From Tharpella sp964457755 (lineage in GTDB: Bacteria; Desulfobacterota; Anaeroferrophillalia; Anaeroferrophillales; Tharpellaceae): a stretch of 64,000 nucleotides of DNA. The stretch is taken from the NCBI GenBank assembly GCA_964457755.1, contig CAYWGC010000002.1:1-64000 (forward strand), read 5' to 3'. Shown here one piece after another: positions 51,506 to 61,036 of the stretch (within the stretch, counting starts at the first letter, position 1; each line of letters opens with the position of its first letter). The notes below the pieces were generated by a model. The model ran no database searches and was not told the DNA's origin. It saw only the letters and a list, made by a program, of their open reading frames with translations. Made by a program: the position numbers and the translations under genes.

Positions 51506-52843
51506 ATGAAAAAATGTGTGGTAATTGTTGGTCGTCCTAATGTCGGAAAATCGACTCTCTTTAATCGTCTTTTGAAGCAGCGACGTGCTATCGTGGCTGA
51601 TACTCCGGGAGTCACTCGAGACCGTATTTTTGCCGATTTTAAGGTGGAGGACAAGGAGTGTTTACTGGTTGATACCGGGGGCTTGGTTTTTGGTGATGAA
51701 GATGCCTTGCAAAAGGATGTCAGTCGCCAGACTCGAGCCGCAGTAGATGAAGCTGATATTATTCTATTTCTTCTGGATGGGCAGACCGGAGTCAGTGCTG
51801 AAGATGGGGAGCTGGCCCGTTATCTGAGACGTTGCGGGAAACCTATCTTGTGGGTTATCAATAAATGTGAATCCCCCCGTGTGCAACAGGATAGTGTCGA
51901 TTTTTATGCCCTGGGAATGGAGCAGATGTATCAGGTTTCAGCCGAGCATGGCGAGGGCATCACTACTTTAAAAGAGGCCTTGGCCGAATTCCTGCCCGCC
52001 ATTGATGAAGGTCTGGAGGAAGCGGTTGCAGAGGATGTTGTGCGGGTCTCGGTAGTCGGTAAACCTAATGTTGGTAAATCATCTTTGCTTAATTATCTGC
52101 TGGGCAGTGAACGTCTGACGACCAGTGAGCGTCCCGGGACGACGATTGATGCGGTCCAGCTCTCTCTGGAGTATCACCAGCAGAACTTTCTTTTTCTCGA
52201 TACCGCTGGTCTCAGGCGTAAATCCCGGGTTCATGAAGAGGTTGAAAGTCTCAGTAATGTAGCTACTGTTCGGGCGATTGATTTCGCCGAGATTGTGGTG
52301 TTGATGGTTGATGCTGCCACCGGAGTTACTGATCAAGACCTGCAAATTTCCGGTCTGGCCCATGAAAAAGGTAAGGCGGTTATCTATGTTTTTAATAAAA
52401 TAGACCTTTTGCCGGCTGCTAAAAAGCGTTTGGCTGAAGTCAAGGAAGAGCTGATTTATCGCTTGGTTGGGATTCGTCGTCCGGTGGTTTTAGAGATGTC
52501 GGTCAAGGACGGTCTCGGGGTAAAAAGTTTTTTTCCTGAACTTAAAGCTTTGTACAAGGTTCATTCATATCGAGTTGGTACGGGAGAACTCAACCGCTGG
52601 CTGGCTCAAGCTGTTGAGGCCCATCAGCATCCTTTGATTAACCGGCATCCACTGAAATTCTATTTTATCACTCAGGTTCGCAGTTCACCCCCAACCTTTG
52701 TTATCTTTGTTAATAAAGACAAAGGCATTATCCCTTCCTATGAAAGATATTTGGAAAATAAAATAATTGAACATTTTAAATTTTATGGGGTTCCTGTCAG
52801 GATATTTTTTAGAAAGCGTGAACGCAGTGAGAAAAAACGATAA
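51506..52843 (+). CDS. der: GTPase Der (EngA)
   Basis: 445 residues from the ATG at 51506, where the protein begins MKKCVVIVGRPNVGKSTLF like other Der proteins; an ATG at 51491 cannot be excluded and neither has a strong site. Two GTPase domains: GRPNVGKST with DTPGVT and NKCE, then GKPNVGKSS with DTAGLRR and NKID. A C-terminal KH-like domain ends in a basic tail. It assists 50S ribosome assembly. The 256 bp gap to ftsH must hold both divergent promoters; no other element was recognised there. Confidence 0.93.
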   Translation: MKKCVVIVGRPNVGKSTLFNRLLKQRRAIVADTPGVTRDRIFADFKVEDKECLLVDTGGLVFGDEDALQKDVSRQTRAAVDEADIILFLLDGQTGVSAEDGELARYLRRCGKPILWVINKCESPRVQQDSVDFYALGMEQMYQVSAEHGEGITTLKEALAEFLPAIDEGLEEAVAEDVVRVSVVGKPNVGKSSLLNYLLGSERLTTSERPGTTIDAVQLSLEYHQQNFLFLDTAGLRRKSRVHEEVESLSNVATVRAIDFAEIVVLMVDAATGVTDQDLQISGLAHEKGKAVIYVFNKIDLLPAAKKRLAEVKEELIYRLVGIRRPVVLEMSVKDGLGVKSFFPELKALYKVHSYRVGTGELNRWLAQAVEAHQHPLINRHPLKFYFITQVRSSPPTFVIFVNKDKGIIPSYERYLENKIIEHFKFYGVPVRIFFRKRERSEKKR

Positions 52844-52889
52844 AAATATCTTCTTTTTCAGTTTCGCTGGTTTGTAGGGATGATTTCCC

Positions 52890-52920
52890 TTGACATAGGC
52901 GATTAGATATTGCTAATGAT
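52890..52920 (+). promoter_or_regulatory. Possible sigma-70 promoter upstream of the HU/IHF gene
   Basis: A perfect TTGACA at 52890-52895. The best -10 candidates, TAATGA at 18 bp or AATGAT at 19 bp spacing, are weak. About 70 bp before the ATG. Confidence 0.35.
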
Positions 52921-52986
52921 ATAAACTGTTTAAGAAGTTTGTATGTACCAATAAGGTGCCAGCCCTAGCGATTTTAAGGTTTTGTA

Positions 52987-53274
52987 ATGAATAAGTCTGA
53001 GCTGATCGAAGAATTAGCGAACCGTACCGAGTTAAATCTCAAGGTTTCCGAAACTATTGTTAACCTAGTTGTCGATAATATGAAAAATGCTTTGCTTGAT
53101 GAGGAACGTATCGAGTTGCGGGGTTTTGGCAGTTTTCATATTGAGTATTATAAAGCCTATACCGGCCGTAATCCTAAAACCGGTGAATCGATTGAGGTAG
53201 GAGAGAAACGCTTACCATTCTTTAAAGTAGGTAAAGATCTTAAAGAGCGGATTAACCGAAATGGCTCAGAATAA
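52987..53274 (+). CDS. HU/IHF-family DNA-binding protein
   Basis: 95 residues. The GFGSFHIEYYKAYTGRNPKTGE segment is the HU/IHF beta-arm with the conserved R-N-P tip, and FKVGKDLKERIN the C-terminal helix. Histone-like DNA bending protein; HU versus IHF subunit cannot be settled by eye. Its end overlaps pgsA by 14 nt. Confidence 0.9.
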   Translation: MNKSELIEELANRTELNLKVSETIVNLVVDNMKNALLDEERIELRGFGSFHIEYYKAYTGRNPKTGESIEVGEKRLPFFKVGKDLKERINRNGSE

Positions 53275-53884
53275 TTTTTTGCAGGTTACCAAGAATTTTT
53301 TATCCCCTTTATTAGCTAAAGTTGTGTCGGTCGTAAGAGAACCGGCCAACCTCCCCAACCTTTTGACCTGCAGTCGTATCCTGATTGTTCCCCTGATTAT
53401 AGTCCTTCTCTATTTTGACAACCGGTGGTTAAACCTTTTGACGGCAATCTTGGTAGTTCTAGCGGCGATTACCGATGGTCTTGATGGCTATTTTGCGAGA
53501 AAATATAGTTTTGAGTCAACTCTCGGTAAGTTGCTTGATCCTTTGGCTGATAAAATTCTTTTATTATCTACCATGGTTATGCTGGTTCATTTGCAGCGAG
53601 CGCCAGCCTGGATAGTGTGTCTGATTCTCTGTCGCGAGACGGCGGTAACCGGTCTGCGGGCGATCGCCGCTGAAAAAGGAAAAGTGATTGGCGCCAGTGC
53701 AATGGCGAAATACAAGACAATTTTTCAGGTAGTGGCTGTGGTTGCCTTGGTTATTCACTACTCTTTTCTGGGAGCGGATGCTCATTCGGTGGGTATCTTT
53801 TTTCTGTGGGTGGCATTCATTTATACAATGTGGACGGGTTATAGTTATTTCAAAGAGACCTTTGCTCTTCTAATGTCTGAGTGA
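53261..53884 (+). CDS. pgsA: CDP-diacylglycerol-glycerol-3-phosphate 3-phosphatidyltransferase
   Basis: 207 residues with membrane helices and the CDP-alcohol phosphotransferase motif DGLDGYFARKYSFESTLG followed by KLLDPLAD, satisfying D-G-x2-A-R-x8-G-x3-D-x3-D in the variant seen in PgsA. NLLTCSRILIVPLI precedes it. It commits CDP-diacylglycerol to phosphatidylglycerol synthesis. The first ~25 residues extend beyond the usual start. Confidence 0.9.
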   Translation: MAQNNFLQVTKNFLSPLLAKVVSVVREPANLPNLLTCSRILIVPLIIVLLYFDNRWLNLLTAILVVLAAITDGLDGYFARKYSFESTLGKLLDPLADKILLLSTMVMLVHLQRAPAWIVCLILCRETAVTGLRAIAAEKGKVIGASAMAKYKTIFQVVAVVALVIHYSFLGADAHSVGIFFLWVAFIYTMWTGYSYFKETFALLMSE

Positions 53885-53919
53885 TTTTTAATCGTCTAGG
53901 GTGTAGATGGTTTGTCTGT

Positions 53920-53954
53920 AAAAGGTTTCGGTTTTTCCCGAGGCCTTTTTTTTT
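53920..53954 (+). terminator. Intrinsic terminator after pgsA
   Basis: AAAAGGTTTCGG, a five-base T loop and CCGAGGCCTTTT form a stem with two G-U pairs, followed by a run of nine or more T at the 3' side. It separates pgsA from the ArsA-type gene. Confidence 0.8.
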
Positions 53955-53982
53955 GCTTATTTGGGGTTTGAAGGTGTAGAGG

Positions 53983-54864
53983 ATGACAAAAATTGAAATG
54001 TTTACCGGTAAAGGCGGGGTTGGAAAGACGACGATGTCGGTTGCAACCGCTTTGCATTATGCAAAATCCGGCAAAACCCTGTTGATCTCGACAGATCCTT
54101 CTGGGTCGCTCTCAGAGATATTCTCGCAAGCCCTTGACCAGAAAGTGACGGCGGTAGCTTATAATCTTGATGCTGTGGAGTTGACGCGCAGGCTGGTTCT
54201 TGATTTGTGGCGAGAAAAATTTGCTGACGAAATTTATACGGTTTTATCCTCGTTTCTTCCTGTTGGCCGTGAGATTATAGATTATGTTGAGGGGGCTCCG
54301 GGAATCGAAGAAGAATTTATGTTAGACTATCTTCTGACCATGGCCCAATCTGGATCTTACCAGACCATTGTCTGGGATACGGCCCCGACTGTAACTACTC
54401 TTAATCTGCTTTTCATCCAGCAGCTCTTTTACTCTCACCTGACGCAAGCGCAGAAGGTCTATATGAAGGTGAAAGGGGTATTTAATAAGGTTGATCCGCT
54501 GGCTTTGATCGATAAATGGAAAGCTTTGACGGCCCAGATCATTCAGCTTCTACAGAGTCAAACGACAGCCTGGGTGGTGGCCAATCCTGAGCGTCTTCCG
54601 GTTGAACAGGCGCTTGATATTGCGGACTCGTTAAATAAGTTCGGGATTGGCGTCAATGGTTTTATATTGAATAAGGTGCTACCCCCTGAGGTCTGTCGCG
54701 AGCATCCCTTTTGGCAGGCAAAATTTCAGGCTCAACAGATGTGGCGGAAAAGAATGCTTAAGGCTGCTGAACCTCTAGTTGTGAAAGAGATCCCGGAACT
54801 TGTCGGCGAGATGAGGGTTGACGGTTTTTTGGGCGAGGTTTCAGGTCTCTTGCAGAAAAATTAA
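53983..54864 (+). CDS. ArsA/Get3-family anion-transporting ATPase
   Basis: 293 residues, a single ATPase unit. Deviant Walker A GKGGVGKTTMSVATALHYA, STDPSGS switch I region and VWDTAPT switch II are those of ArsA/Get3 proteins. The tandem duplication of arsenite ArsA is absent and no arsB/arsR is nearby, so arsenic efflux is not implied; a chaperone-like or targeting role is as likely. Confidence 0.82.
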   Translation: MTKIEMFTGKGGVGKTTMSVATALHYAKSGKTLLISTDPSGSLSEIFSQALDQKVTAVAYNLDAVELTRRLVLDLWREKFADEIYTVLSSFLPVGREIIDYVEGAPGIEEEFMLDYLLTMAQSGSYQTIVWDTAPTVTTLNLLFIQQLFYSHLTQAQKVYMKVKGVFNKVDPLALIDKWKALTAQIIQLLQSQTTAWVVANPERLPVEQALDIADSLNKFGIGVNGFILNKVLPPEVCREHPFWQAKFQAQQMWRKRMLKAAEPLVVKEIPELVGEMRVDGFLGEVSGLLQKN

Positions 54865-54878
54865 GTTGATCTTTTTTT

Positions 54879-55625
54879 CTATAGGTTTGATTCAATTGCT
54901 GTTCTGGTTTTTTCCATCACCTTGTTCATCTCTGCCACCATCTCTCTTGGGCTGATTTCTTCATTAAACTTTGGTGATGTTATAGCTGGACTGAAGGTCA
55001 GGGTTATGGTGCCGGGTTTGATGGCGATCTTGCCTTTGGGTTGCAGGTTGCCACTGTTGGAGATCGTTAGAGGGAGAATGGGCAGACCCAGTTGTGAGGC
55101 CAGCATGAAGCCCCCTTTCTTGAATTTTCCTAAAGGGATAGAGGCCGGAATGCGGGTTCCTTCTGCGAAAAGAACAATTGAGGTCTCACGACTTCTTAAG
55201 ATTTTACCTTGAGCCTGCAAACGGGAAATTGCCTGCTTGCGGTTGCCGCGGTCAATAATTATTGATCCACTACGTTGTAGGGCGAGGCCGAAGATGGGAA
55301 TTTTTGTAAGTTCTCGTTTAGCTACAAAGAGACAGTAGAGTGCCCGGCAGCTGAAAATTGCGTAGATGTCGAGAAAACTTTTGTGGTTGGCAATGACCAT
55401 ATAGGTTTGTTTGGGATCAATATTTTCCAGACCTTTATAGATGACTTTGACCCCATTAAGTCGTAAATTTATCCAGCCCCATGAGCTGCCACCGAATTCG
55501 ACGCCGCGGCGTGGCCAAGGGGTGAAGGTCGCCAGACAACAAAAAATCGCCCAGAAACAGGTGTTGGGAACAATCACCAATATACTGCGGATGGCGTTGA
55601 TAATATTGGTGATAAATTTTAACAT
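54879..55625 (-). CDS. plsC: 1-acyl-sn-glycerol-3-phosphate acyltransferase
   Basis: 248 residues, normal PlsC length. N-terminal membrane helix, H-x4-D motif in ANHKSFLDIY, FAEGTRIPAS, and the later PLTISNSG block. It makes phosphatidic acid from lysophosphatidic acid. This is the second LPLAT-family gene here; this one better fits the housekeeping enzyme. Confidence 0.85.
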   Translation of the reverse strand: MLKFITNIINAIRSILVIVPNTCFWAIFCCLATFTPWPRRGVEFGGSSWGWINLRLNGVKVIYKGLENIDPKQTYMVIANHKSFLDIYAIFSCRALYCLFVAKRELTKIPIFGLALQRSGSIIIDRGNRKQAISRLQAQGKILRSRETSIVLFAEGTRIPASIPLGKFKKGGFMLASQLGLPILPLTISNSGNLQPKGKIAIKPGTITLTFSPAITSPKFNEEISPREMVAEMNKVMEKTRTAIESNL

Positions 55626-55672
55626 ATTGAATTGTTTGCCTTAGTTTTTTATGGGTTTTCGGTTTTGGATAT

Positions 55673-57061
55673 TTAATTTACCGGAAGATTGGCAGTTGAA
55701 TAAATAACTATCTGATTTTTACCTTGATTTTTGGCTTGATAGAGAGCGATATCGGCAGCGTTGACCAATTGTTTTTGGTCGTTGATCTCTTCTCCGGGGT
55801 AGACGGCAATACCGGCACTGAAAGTGAAAGTTATCGTATGTTGCTGGAAAGTAGATTTCAGATTTTCTGCTTTACGTCGAAGGCGTTCAATGACTCGGTG
55901 GCAATTTATTGTCGAAGCTCCGGGGATGACAATCAAGAACTCCTCGCCACCGTAGCGCAAAGCAAATTCAGAAACTCTGATCTCTTCGTCTATAATTGCA
56001 GCAAATTCTTTTAATATGAGATCGCCGGCTTGGTGGCCGTAGGTATCATTAAGTTGTTTGAAGTTGTCAATATCAAGCATTGTGACGGCCAGTGGTAGAT
56101 GGTGACGTTTAGCTCTTTCGTATTCTTCATTAAGGCGTTGCATGCCGTAGCGTCGGTTGAGCAGGCCTGTAAGTTCATCGACTGCAGCCATGATTTCAAG
56201 TTTTTTTATTAATAGACTGTTATAGAGGAATGGGGCTGCTTGGTTAACCAGGTTGCGACTTTCGAGTGAGAAGAAGTCGGCATTAAATTCACTAGTGGCA
56301 CTAAGAATACAGAGTCCGACTGGTCTGGATTGGTAGATTATAGGCAGATAAGCTATGGCGTTTGGCTTTAAGGAGCCGATACCAATATTAAAGCGTACCG
56401 GTAAATTATCTATTTCTCTAAAAAATACTATTTCTCCCCGTTTGATTATGTCGTAACAATAGTCTTGATCGAGAGCTTTACTGTCAACCATCAGCTGGCA
56501 GTTGTTGACCTGTTGTAAACGGCCATTCTCCAAGCTGTAGAGACAGCCTCCGTCAGCTCCGAAGTATTCTTTGAAAACGTCGACGATAGTTTCGGCGACT
56601 TCTTTTGTCTTTTTTTTTTGTTGGAGTTGGTTGAGAAAATTTGCCGTTTTTCGTTCAGCGTCAAGAAGGCGTAAAAGAGTTTTCATGAAGATGTTATACT
56701 CTTCTGCGATATTGCCAATTGTATCCGCTGAACAAACATCAAGATTATGATTGTCAGACTCAAAAATAATATTATCTTTCCAGAAGAAGTTTTCCAGATT
56801 TTGGCGAAAGTTAGTTAGTTTTGATTGGATACGTTTAAGGTGCAGATCAACTACCACCTTGAAAAGGTAGTAGTTGCAAAGGCCAACGGCGATGCCAGCA
56901 GTTAAACATAAAGAGAAAAAGAGGGGGCTAAAAACAGCCTTTGTTGGTAGATCAAGGAGCAAATAGGTGAAAAATGGGAAAATGGCCCCCATGATTATGC
57001 CGAAACCAACCATTCTTAAAAAGAGGTCGTGGCTGATACTTTTAGTGAAGCGCTTATTCAT
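55673..57061 (-). CDS. Membrane-bound GAF-GGDEF diguanylate cyclase
   Basis: 462 residues. Two N-terminal membrane helices (about 15-65), a region with possible coiled coil (about 130-160, NQLQQKKKTKEVAETIV), a GAF-type sensor (about 165-285), and a GGDEF domain from DELTGLLNRRYGMQRL with active site RYGGEEFLIVIPG. It should synthesise c-di-GMP. I do not see a clear RxxD inhibitory site. No EAL domain. Confidence 0.88.
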   Translation of the reverse strand: MNKRFTKSISHDLFLRMVGFGIIMGAIFPFFTYLLLDLPTKAVFSPLFFSLCLTAGIAVGLCNYYLFKVVVDLHLKRIQSKLTNFRQNLENFFWKDNIIFESDNHNLDVCSADTIGNIAEEYNIFMKTLLRLLDAERKTANFLNQLQQKKKTKEVAETIVDVFKEYFGADGGCLYSLENGRLQQVNNCQLMVDSKALDQDYCYDIIKRGEIVFFREIDNLPVRFNIGIGSLKPNAIAYLPIIYQSRPVGLCILSATSEFNADFFSLESRNLVNQAAPFLYNSLLIKKLEIMAAVDELTGLLNRRYGMQRLNEEYERAKRHHLPLAVTMLDIDNFKQLNDTYGHQAGDLILKEFAAIIDEEIRVSEFALRYGGEEFLIVIPGASTINCHRVIERLRRKAENLKSTFQQHTITFTFSAGIAVYPGEEINDQKQLVNAADIALYQAKNQGKNQIVIYSTANLPVN

Positions 57062-57143
57062 ATATTAAAATGTGATTTTCTGGAGTCGTAAAGTTTTTTT
57101 GATTTATAAAGAATAGTCTAAGTAGCGATAACGGTTGAAATTG

Positions 57144-58457
57144 TCAACTGTCGAATTGCTTACGGTTTAAACGTATTTTACGGGGCGCGGCGAGCCAGAA
57201 AAAGAGGCAGGAGAGCCAAAGGGCGGTTATGTCAAAAATAAAAGCTGTAAAATAAGAGCCGCTGTGATCGAAAATGAGCCCTGAAAACCAGGCTCCCGCA
57301 GCTCCGCCAAAACCTAGATTCAGCGAGAGCAGACCAAAAACTCGGCCAAAATGACGGCCCTGAAAAATATCTGCCGCAATTGATGGGTAGAGAGGGGCGG
57401 CCGCCCCATAGCCAAAGCCGAAGCCGATGGCAAAAAGATAAGGTAGCAGTTGCGGTTGCAGCTCTATTGAGGCCAGAGCCAAGACCCCCAAAGTGGCTGC
57501 CGCCATACCTATCGTATTGGCGGTCTCCCGGTTCCAGCGATCCCCAAAAAAACCTAGAGTTATCTTGCCGACGGATCCACAGATGCCCAAAAATCCGAAA
57601 ATTGAGGCTGCCGTTTTTGTCGTCATACCACCGTCTACAAGCCCGGCCACAGCATGTAAAAGAACCCCTTGAATGGCAAATGGGCCTAAGAAAAAACCTG
57701 CCGCAAGATACCAGAAACGTTTTGTTTTTAAAGCTTTGCCGCTGGTCCATTCGGTCGCGGCCCACTTGGTGTCGATAATTATGGCACTTGATTGGGGCTT
57801 TGTTATGGTGCTCAAGGGTTGTTTTGGAATTGCAGTGTTGCCGTCGGGTTGCAGACCGATCTGCTGCGGATCCCGGCGTTGGAAAAAGAGATTGATCGGG
57901 ATAATGAAAAGCACTAAGATGGCCAGCGCCTGGTAGGCATAGCGCCAATTGTGGCAGCTTATGAGATGCTGTATGGTCGGAGGTACAATCAGCATTCCGA
58001 AGCCAACTCCAGCCATCGCCAGACCTAAGGCCAGACCGCGCCGGCGCACAAACCAGCGGGGCAGGAAAGTCGCATGAGGGACAAACCCGATGAGGCTGAC
58101 ACCGATGGCCGCAAGAACCCCATATATAAGATAAAAATCGAAGATATTCTGGGCTTTAGCAAGCAGGGTCAAGGATGCGGCCAGCCATAAAGCTCCAGCT
58201 GGGATCACGAGACGGGGGCCGAAACGATCGATCAGCCAGCCCGTCAGGAAGGCGCACAGATAATGGGAAATGGTAAAGAGGGAAAATATGCCAGCCGTAG
58301 TCGCTCTCGTCCAGGCAAAGTCTTTGATGATCGCAATATAGAAAACCGAAAATGAGTACCAAACCCCGAACGCCACCCCTAAGGTGATAAAAGATGTGGC
58401 GATAATAATCCAACCGTAATAAAAAGGTGGATTAGGTGTTTGTCTTTTTAAAGGCAA
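57144..58457 (-). CDS. MFS transporter, monocarboxylate/oxalate-formate type
   Basis: 437 residues, 12 hydrophobic segments. FYYGWIIIATSFITLGVAFGVWYSFSV, motif A-like DRFGPR, and WFVRRRGLALGLAMAGVGFG are characteristic of the monocarboxylate-porter/OFA branch. A basic cytoplasmic loop (about 195-235) separates the halves. Substrate likely a small carboxylate, by family only. Confidence 0.8.
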   Translation of the reverse strand: MPLKRQTPNPPFYYGWIIIATSFITLGVAFGVWYSFSVFYIAIIKDFAWTRATTAGIFSLFTISHYLCAFLTGWLIDRFGPRLVIPAGALWLAASLTLLAKAQNIFDFYLIYGVLAAIGVSLIGFVPHATFLPRWFVRRRGLALGLAMAGVGFGMLIVPPTIQHLISCHNWRYAYQALAILVLFIIPINLFFQRRDPQQIGLQPDGNTAIPKQPLSTITKPQSSAIIIDTKWAATEWTSGKALKTKRFWYLAAGFFLGPFAIQGVLLHAVAGLVDGGMTTKTAASIFGFLGICGSVGKITLGFFGDRWNRETANTIGMAAATLGVLALASIELQPQLLPYLFAIGFGFGYGAAAPLYPSIAADIFQGRHFGRVFGLLSLNLGFGGAAGAWFSGLIFDHSGSYFTAFIFDITALWLSCLFFWLAAPRKIRLNRKQFDS

Positions 58458-58561
58458 AGAGTCCTCAAACTGGCTCTGAAATTATGAAACGCTGCGCTTT
58501 TTATCAGCAAAAGCTTGTTTATTGCAATGTATATGTTTTATTTAAAGGAGGTTGATAAGTC

Positions 58562-59761
58562 TTGAAAATTTTCCCTTTATACTCTTTTTTGTTGTTGGCA
58601 ATGTTTTTTTTGGTTGCTTGCGGAACTCAACAATCACGCACTATGATTAACGGATCACCTTATGTTGATCTCGGTACTTTGCAGCGTGATGAAATTATCC
58701 ATCTGCCGACCGGGACGTTATTAACCCGGCCTGAACTCTTTGCCCTTTTAGCTGCTAAGCAAATTGTCTATGTTGGTGAAGGGCATGATAATATCTATGA
58801 TCATGAGGTCGAGTTGGAGGTTGTCAAAAATCTTTATCAACGCTTTCCTGAGCGCCTGGCTGTCGGCTTTGAGATGTTGGCCCAGGTTAACCAGGAAGGG
58901 ATCGATCAATGGCTGGCTGGTGAGCTCTCCGAGGATGATTTATTCCGTCTCTTTGCGGCTGATTGGGGGGCGGCTGAGTTTGTCTACTATCGGGAACTGT
59001 TTGCTTTTTTAAAAGTAAACCGGATTCCAGTGCGGGCCCTAAATGTCAGCCGACAGGAGAAAATGGCCTTTATGCAGGGGTTGCATGCGCCCGGCGAGAA
59101 AAAAAGAGACCTAAAGAGACCTGCCGCATCATTTGAGGATCCCTATCAGGAGATGGCTTTGCGGGCGATGTTTGCCGGTCATGCAGAGGGGCATGGGGAT
59201 TTGACAATGTTTATTAAGGTCCATCAGTTATGGGAAGAGACTATGGCGGATAACATCGCTGCCTATCTTGAAAGTTCGTTCGGGGATAATAGACTGCTCG
59301 TGGTTATTGCCGGAGGTTTTCATGTCGCCCGGGGCTATGGGCTGCCGCGCCGTGTCTTTCAGAGAAAAAAAGTCCCTTACACTACACTTATGACTCATAC
59401 CCCGGAACAATTGGTTGAAAATGAACGCCGAACCATGGATGTCGATTTCCCGGAGTTACCACTCTATTTAAGTGACTATATCTGGTGTGTACCGTATCGC
59501 AACCTGAAAGACCGGCAGGCAAAGCTTGGAGTCGGACTTGAAGTTGCGGATCCTGGTGTTGCAATTGTCATGGTAGAAGAGGGTAGTGTGGCAGAAAAAT
59601 ATGGTCTAAAAGTTGGTGACTTGATAATCGAGTGTGCTGGCGATGAGATTAATGAGCCCCTTGATCTTTCCTTTAAAATTTTCAGCAAGAGCAAGGGGGA
59701 AGTTATAGATTTGTTGATTGAAAGAGACGGAAGTCCGCTAAAAATAGAGGTTCTTTTATGA
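58562..59761 (+). CDS. ChaN-family lipoprotein with C-terminal PDZ domain
   Basis: 399 residues. TTG start behind AAAGGAGG (10 nt spacing). Lipoprotein signal FFLVACGT with Cys at about residue 20. The middle is a ChaN/haem-binding-uptake domain: IVYVGEGHDNIYDHEVELEVV, VGFEMLAQ and a VVIAGGFHVARGYG block. Residues ~310-399 form a PDZ domain (LGVGLEV, VEEGSVAEKYGLKVGDLIIE). ChaN of Campylobacter binds haem; the TIKI-like superfamily also contains metalloproteases and the conserved Glu/His set is retained. It overlaps the next gene by 4 nt. Confidence 0.82.
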   Translation: MKIFPLYSFLLLAMFFLVACGTQQSRTMINGSPYVDLGTLQRDEIIHLPTGTLLTRPELFALLAAKQIVYVGEGHDNIYDHEVELEVVKNLYQRFPERLAVGFEMLAQVNQEGIDQWLAGELSEDDLFRLFAADWGAAEFVYYRELFAFLKVNRIPVRALNVSRQEKMAFMQGLHAPGEKKRDLKRPAASFEDPYQEMALRAMFAGHAEGHGDLTMFIKVHQLWEETMADNIAAYLESSFGDNRLLVVIAGGFHVARGYGLPRRVFQRKKVPYTTLMTHTPEQLVENERRTMDVDFPELPLYLSDYIWCVPYRNLKDRQAKLGVGLEVADPGVAIVMVEEGSVAEKYGLKVGDLIIECAGDEINEPLDLSFKIFSKSKGEVIDLLIERDGSPLKIEVLL

Positions 59762-60426
59762 ACTTAAAGGATACAGCGGGTCAGCTTTTGCCGGTGGATC
59801 CCGAAGAAAACTGTCAATATGTAAAGTTTGATAAGCTCAATCCCGCCTGGTGGTGTAGACTTGCGAGGTTGACGGCAAATCGTGATGGAGAGCTTTTCCC
59901 CCATGTGCGGGTTCTCGGTAATGGCCTTGAACTTCCCTGGTTTAATCGTCATCTCAGGTTAGAGCCGGAAACTTTTACTATTACATTTGACCATGGCAAA
60001 GGAGCGCAGCCCACCTATCAGGATGGCCTGGTGGTAATGGCCCTGCTCAACTATCTTGATGATAACCAGCAAGTGGCGGCGCCCATAGAGCTGGTTAATG
60101 AGTATCATCTAAAAGGTGGAACCACCTTTTTTCGCGGACCCCATCTGATGGCTTCGGTTCTTTTAGCTCAGCGTTATGCGCAAGATGGCCATAAGTTTTT
60201 GGAGGCCGGTTTAAGATGGGGTGGAAAGCCAGCTGATTTTGGTGAATATGCTCTCTCTTTTACAATTTTTCCGGGTCTTGACTGGATCGTAGCCCTCTGG
60301 GAAGAGGATGAGGAGTTTTCGGCCCGGGGCCAATATCTTTTTGATAAAAATCTTGAAAAGATGTTTCAGTTAGATATCATTTGGGCTCTGGGGAATGTCG
60401 TGACGGCAAAGCTTCTTGACTTTTAA
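59758..60426 (+). CDS. DUF3786 domain protein
   Basis: 222 residues, no signal or membrane segment. The FDHGKGAQPTYQDGLVVMALLNYL and FPGLDWIVALWEEDEEFSARG blocks are features of DUF3786, common in anaerobes and unassigned in function. It overlaps the ChaN-PDZ gene stop by 4 nt, suggesting translational coupling. Confidence 0.78.
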   Translation: MNLKDTAGQLLPVDPEENCQYVKFDKLNPAWWCRLARLTANRDGELFPHVRVLGNGLELPWFNRHLRLEPETFTITFDHGKGAQPTYQDGLVVMALLNYLDDNQQVAAPIELVNEYHLKGGTTFFRGPHLMASVLLAQRYAQDGHKFLEAGLRWGGKPADFGEYALSFTIFPGLDWIVALWEEDEEFSARGQYLFDKNLEKMFQLDIIWALGNVVTAKLLDF

Positions 60427-60500
60427 TATTAAATAGACTATTTTTGTTTTGTAAGGTCTGGTGTTTATTTTGTCAATAACAAAAATAAGGAGAAGTTTAA

Positions 60501-60977
60501 ATGAAAAAGCTAAATTTTAGTTTGCGTGTGGTCGCCTGTCTGTTTTTGTTTGTCACTCTGTTGCCGGCTTCTGGGCAGGCTCTCGATATGGGGCTGGTCA
60601 GCATGCTGGTCGATAAATTAGGGGTTACCGAGAAACAGGCCGAAGGTGGGTCTGGAGCAATCTTTAAAACGGCCGAAAAAAGGATGCCGGAAAGTGATTA
60701 TAAACAGTTGTCAGCATCCGTTCCGGAAGCCGATGCCCTGCAAAGTGCGGCTCCGGCACCGGCTGCAAAAAAGGGGTTGCTGGGTAGTGCGACATCAATG
60801 GTGGGTGGTAAGACTGGTTCTTCTTTGGGGGATAGTGCAGATCTGCTGAGCAGTTTTAAAGAGCTTGGTATGGATAGTGAAATGCTTGGTAAATTTACAC
60901 CGGTGGTTTATGATTATGTCAAGGAAAAGGGCGGTACGATGGTCATGGAGATGCTGCAGAAAGCCCTGGCATTCTAA
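60501..60977 (+). CDS. Secreted DUF2780 protein
   Basis: 158 residues with a signal peptide (to about residue 28, SGQALDM). The MLVDKLGVTEKQAEGGSGAI block followed by a low-complexity Ala/Pro linker and a helical C-terminus (LGKFTPVVYDYVKEKGG) matches DUF2780. AAGGAGA precedes the ATG. Function unknown. Confidence 0.72.
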   Translation: MKKLNFSLRVVACLFLFVTLLPASGQALDMGLVSMLVDKLGVTEKQAEGGSGAIFKTAEKRMPESDYKQLSASVPEADALQSAAPAPAAKKGLLGSATSMVGGKTGSSLGDSADLLSSFKELGMDSEMLGKFTPVVYDYVKEKGGTMVMEMLQKALAF

Positions 60978-60992
60978 ATTTTATCTTTTTTT

Positions 60993-61036
60993 ACCTGTAC
61001 TCCGGCTTCCTCGGGGTACAGGTTTTGTCATTTTTT
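60993..61036 (+). terminator. Intrinsic terminator after the DUF2780 gene
   Basis: ACCTGTACTCCGG and CTCGGGGTACAGGT form a stable stem ending at about 61023, followed by TTTTGTCATTTTTT. Orientation fits the plus-strand gene; the opposite side carries an A-run after the stem on the minus strand, so it should not terminate the convergent kinase gene. Confidence 0.8.

Noticed and set aside
53983..54864. Arsenite efflux ATPase ArsA
   Set aside because: Single ATPase unit with no arsB, arsR or arsD nearby; named only at family level.
57232..57948. 238-codon open frame overlapping the MFS gene
   Set aside because: Same strand, other frame of a well-supported 12-helix transporter; the product is Gly/Arg/Ser-rich with no domain.
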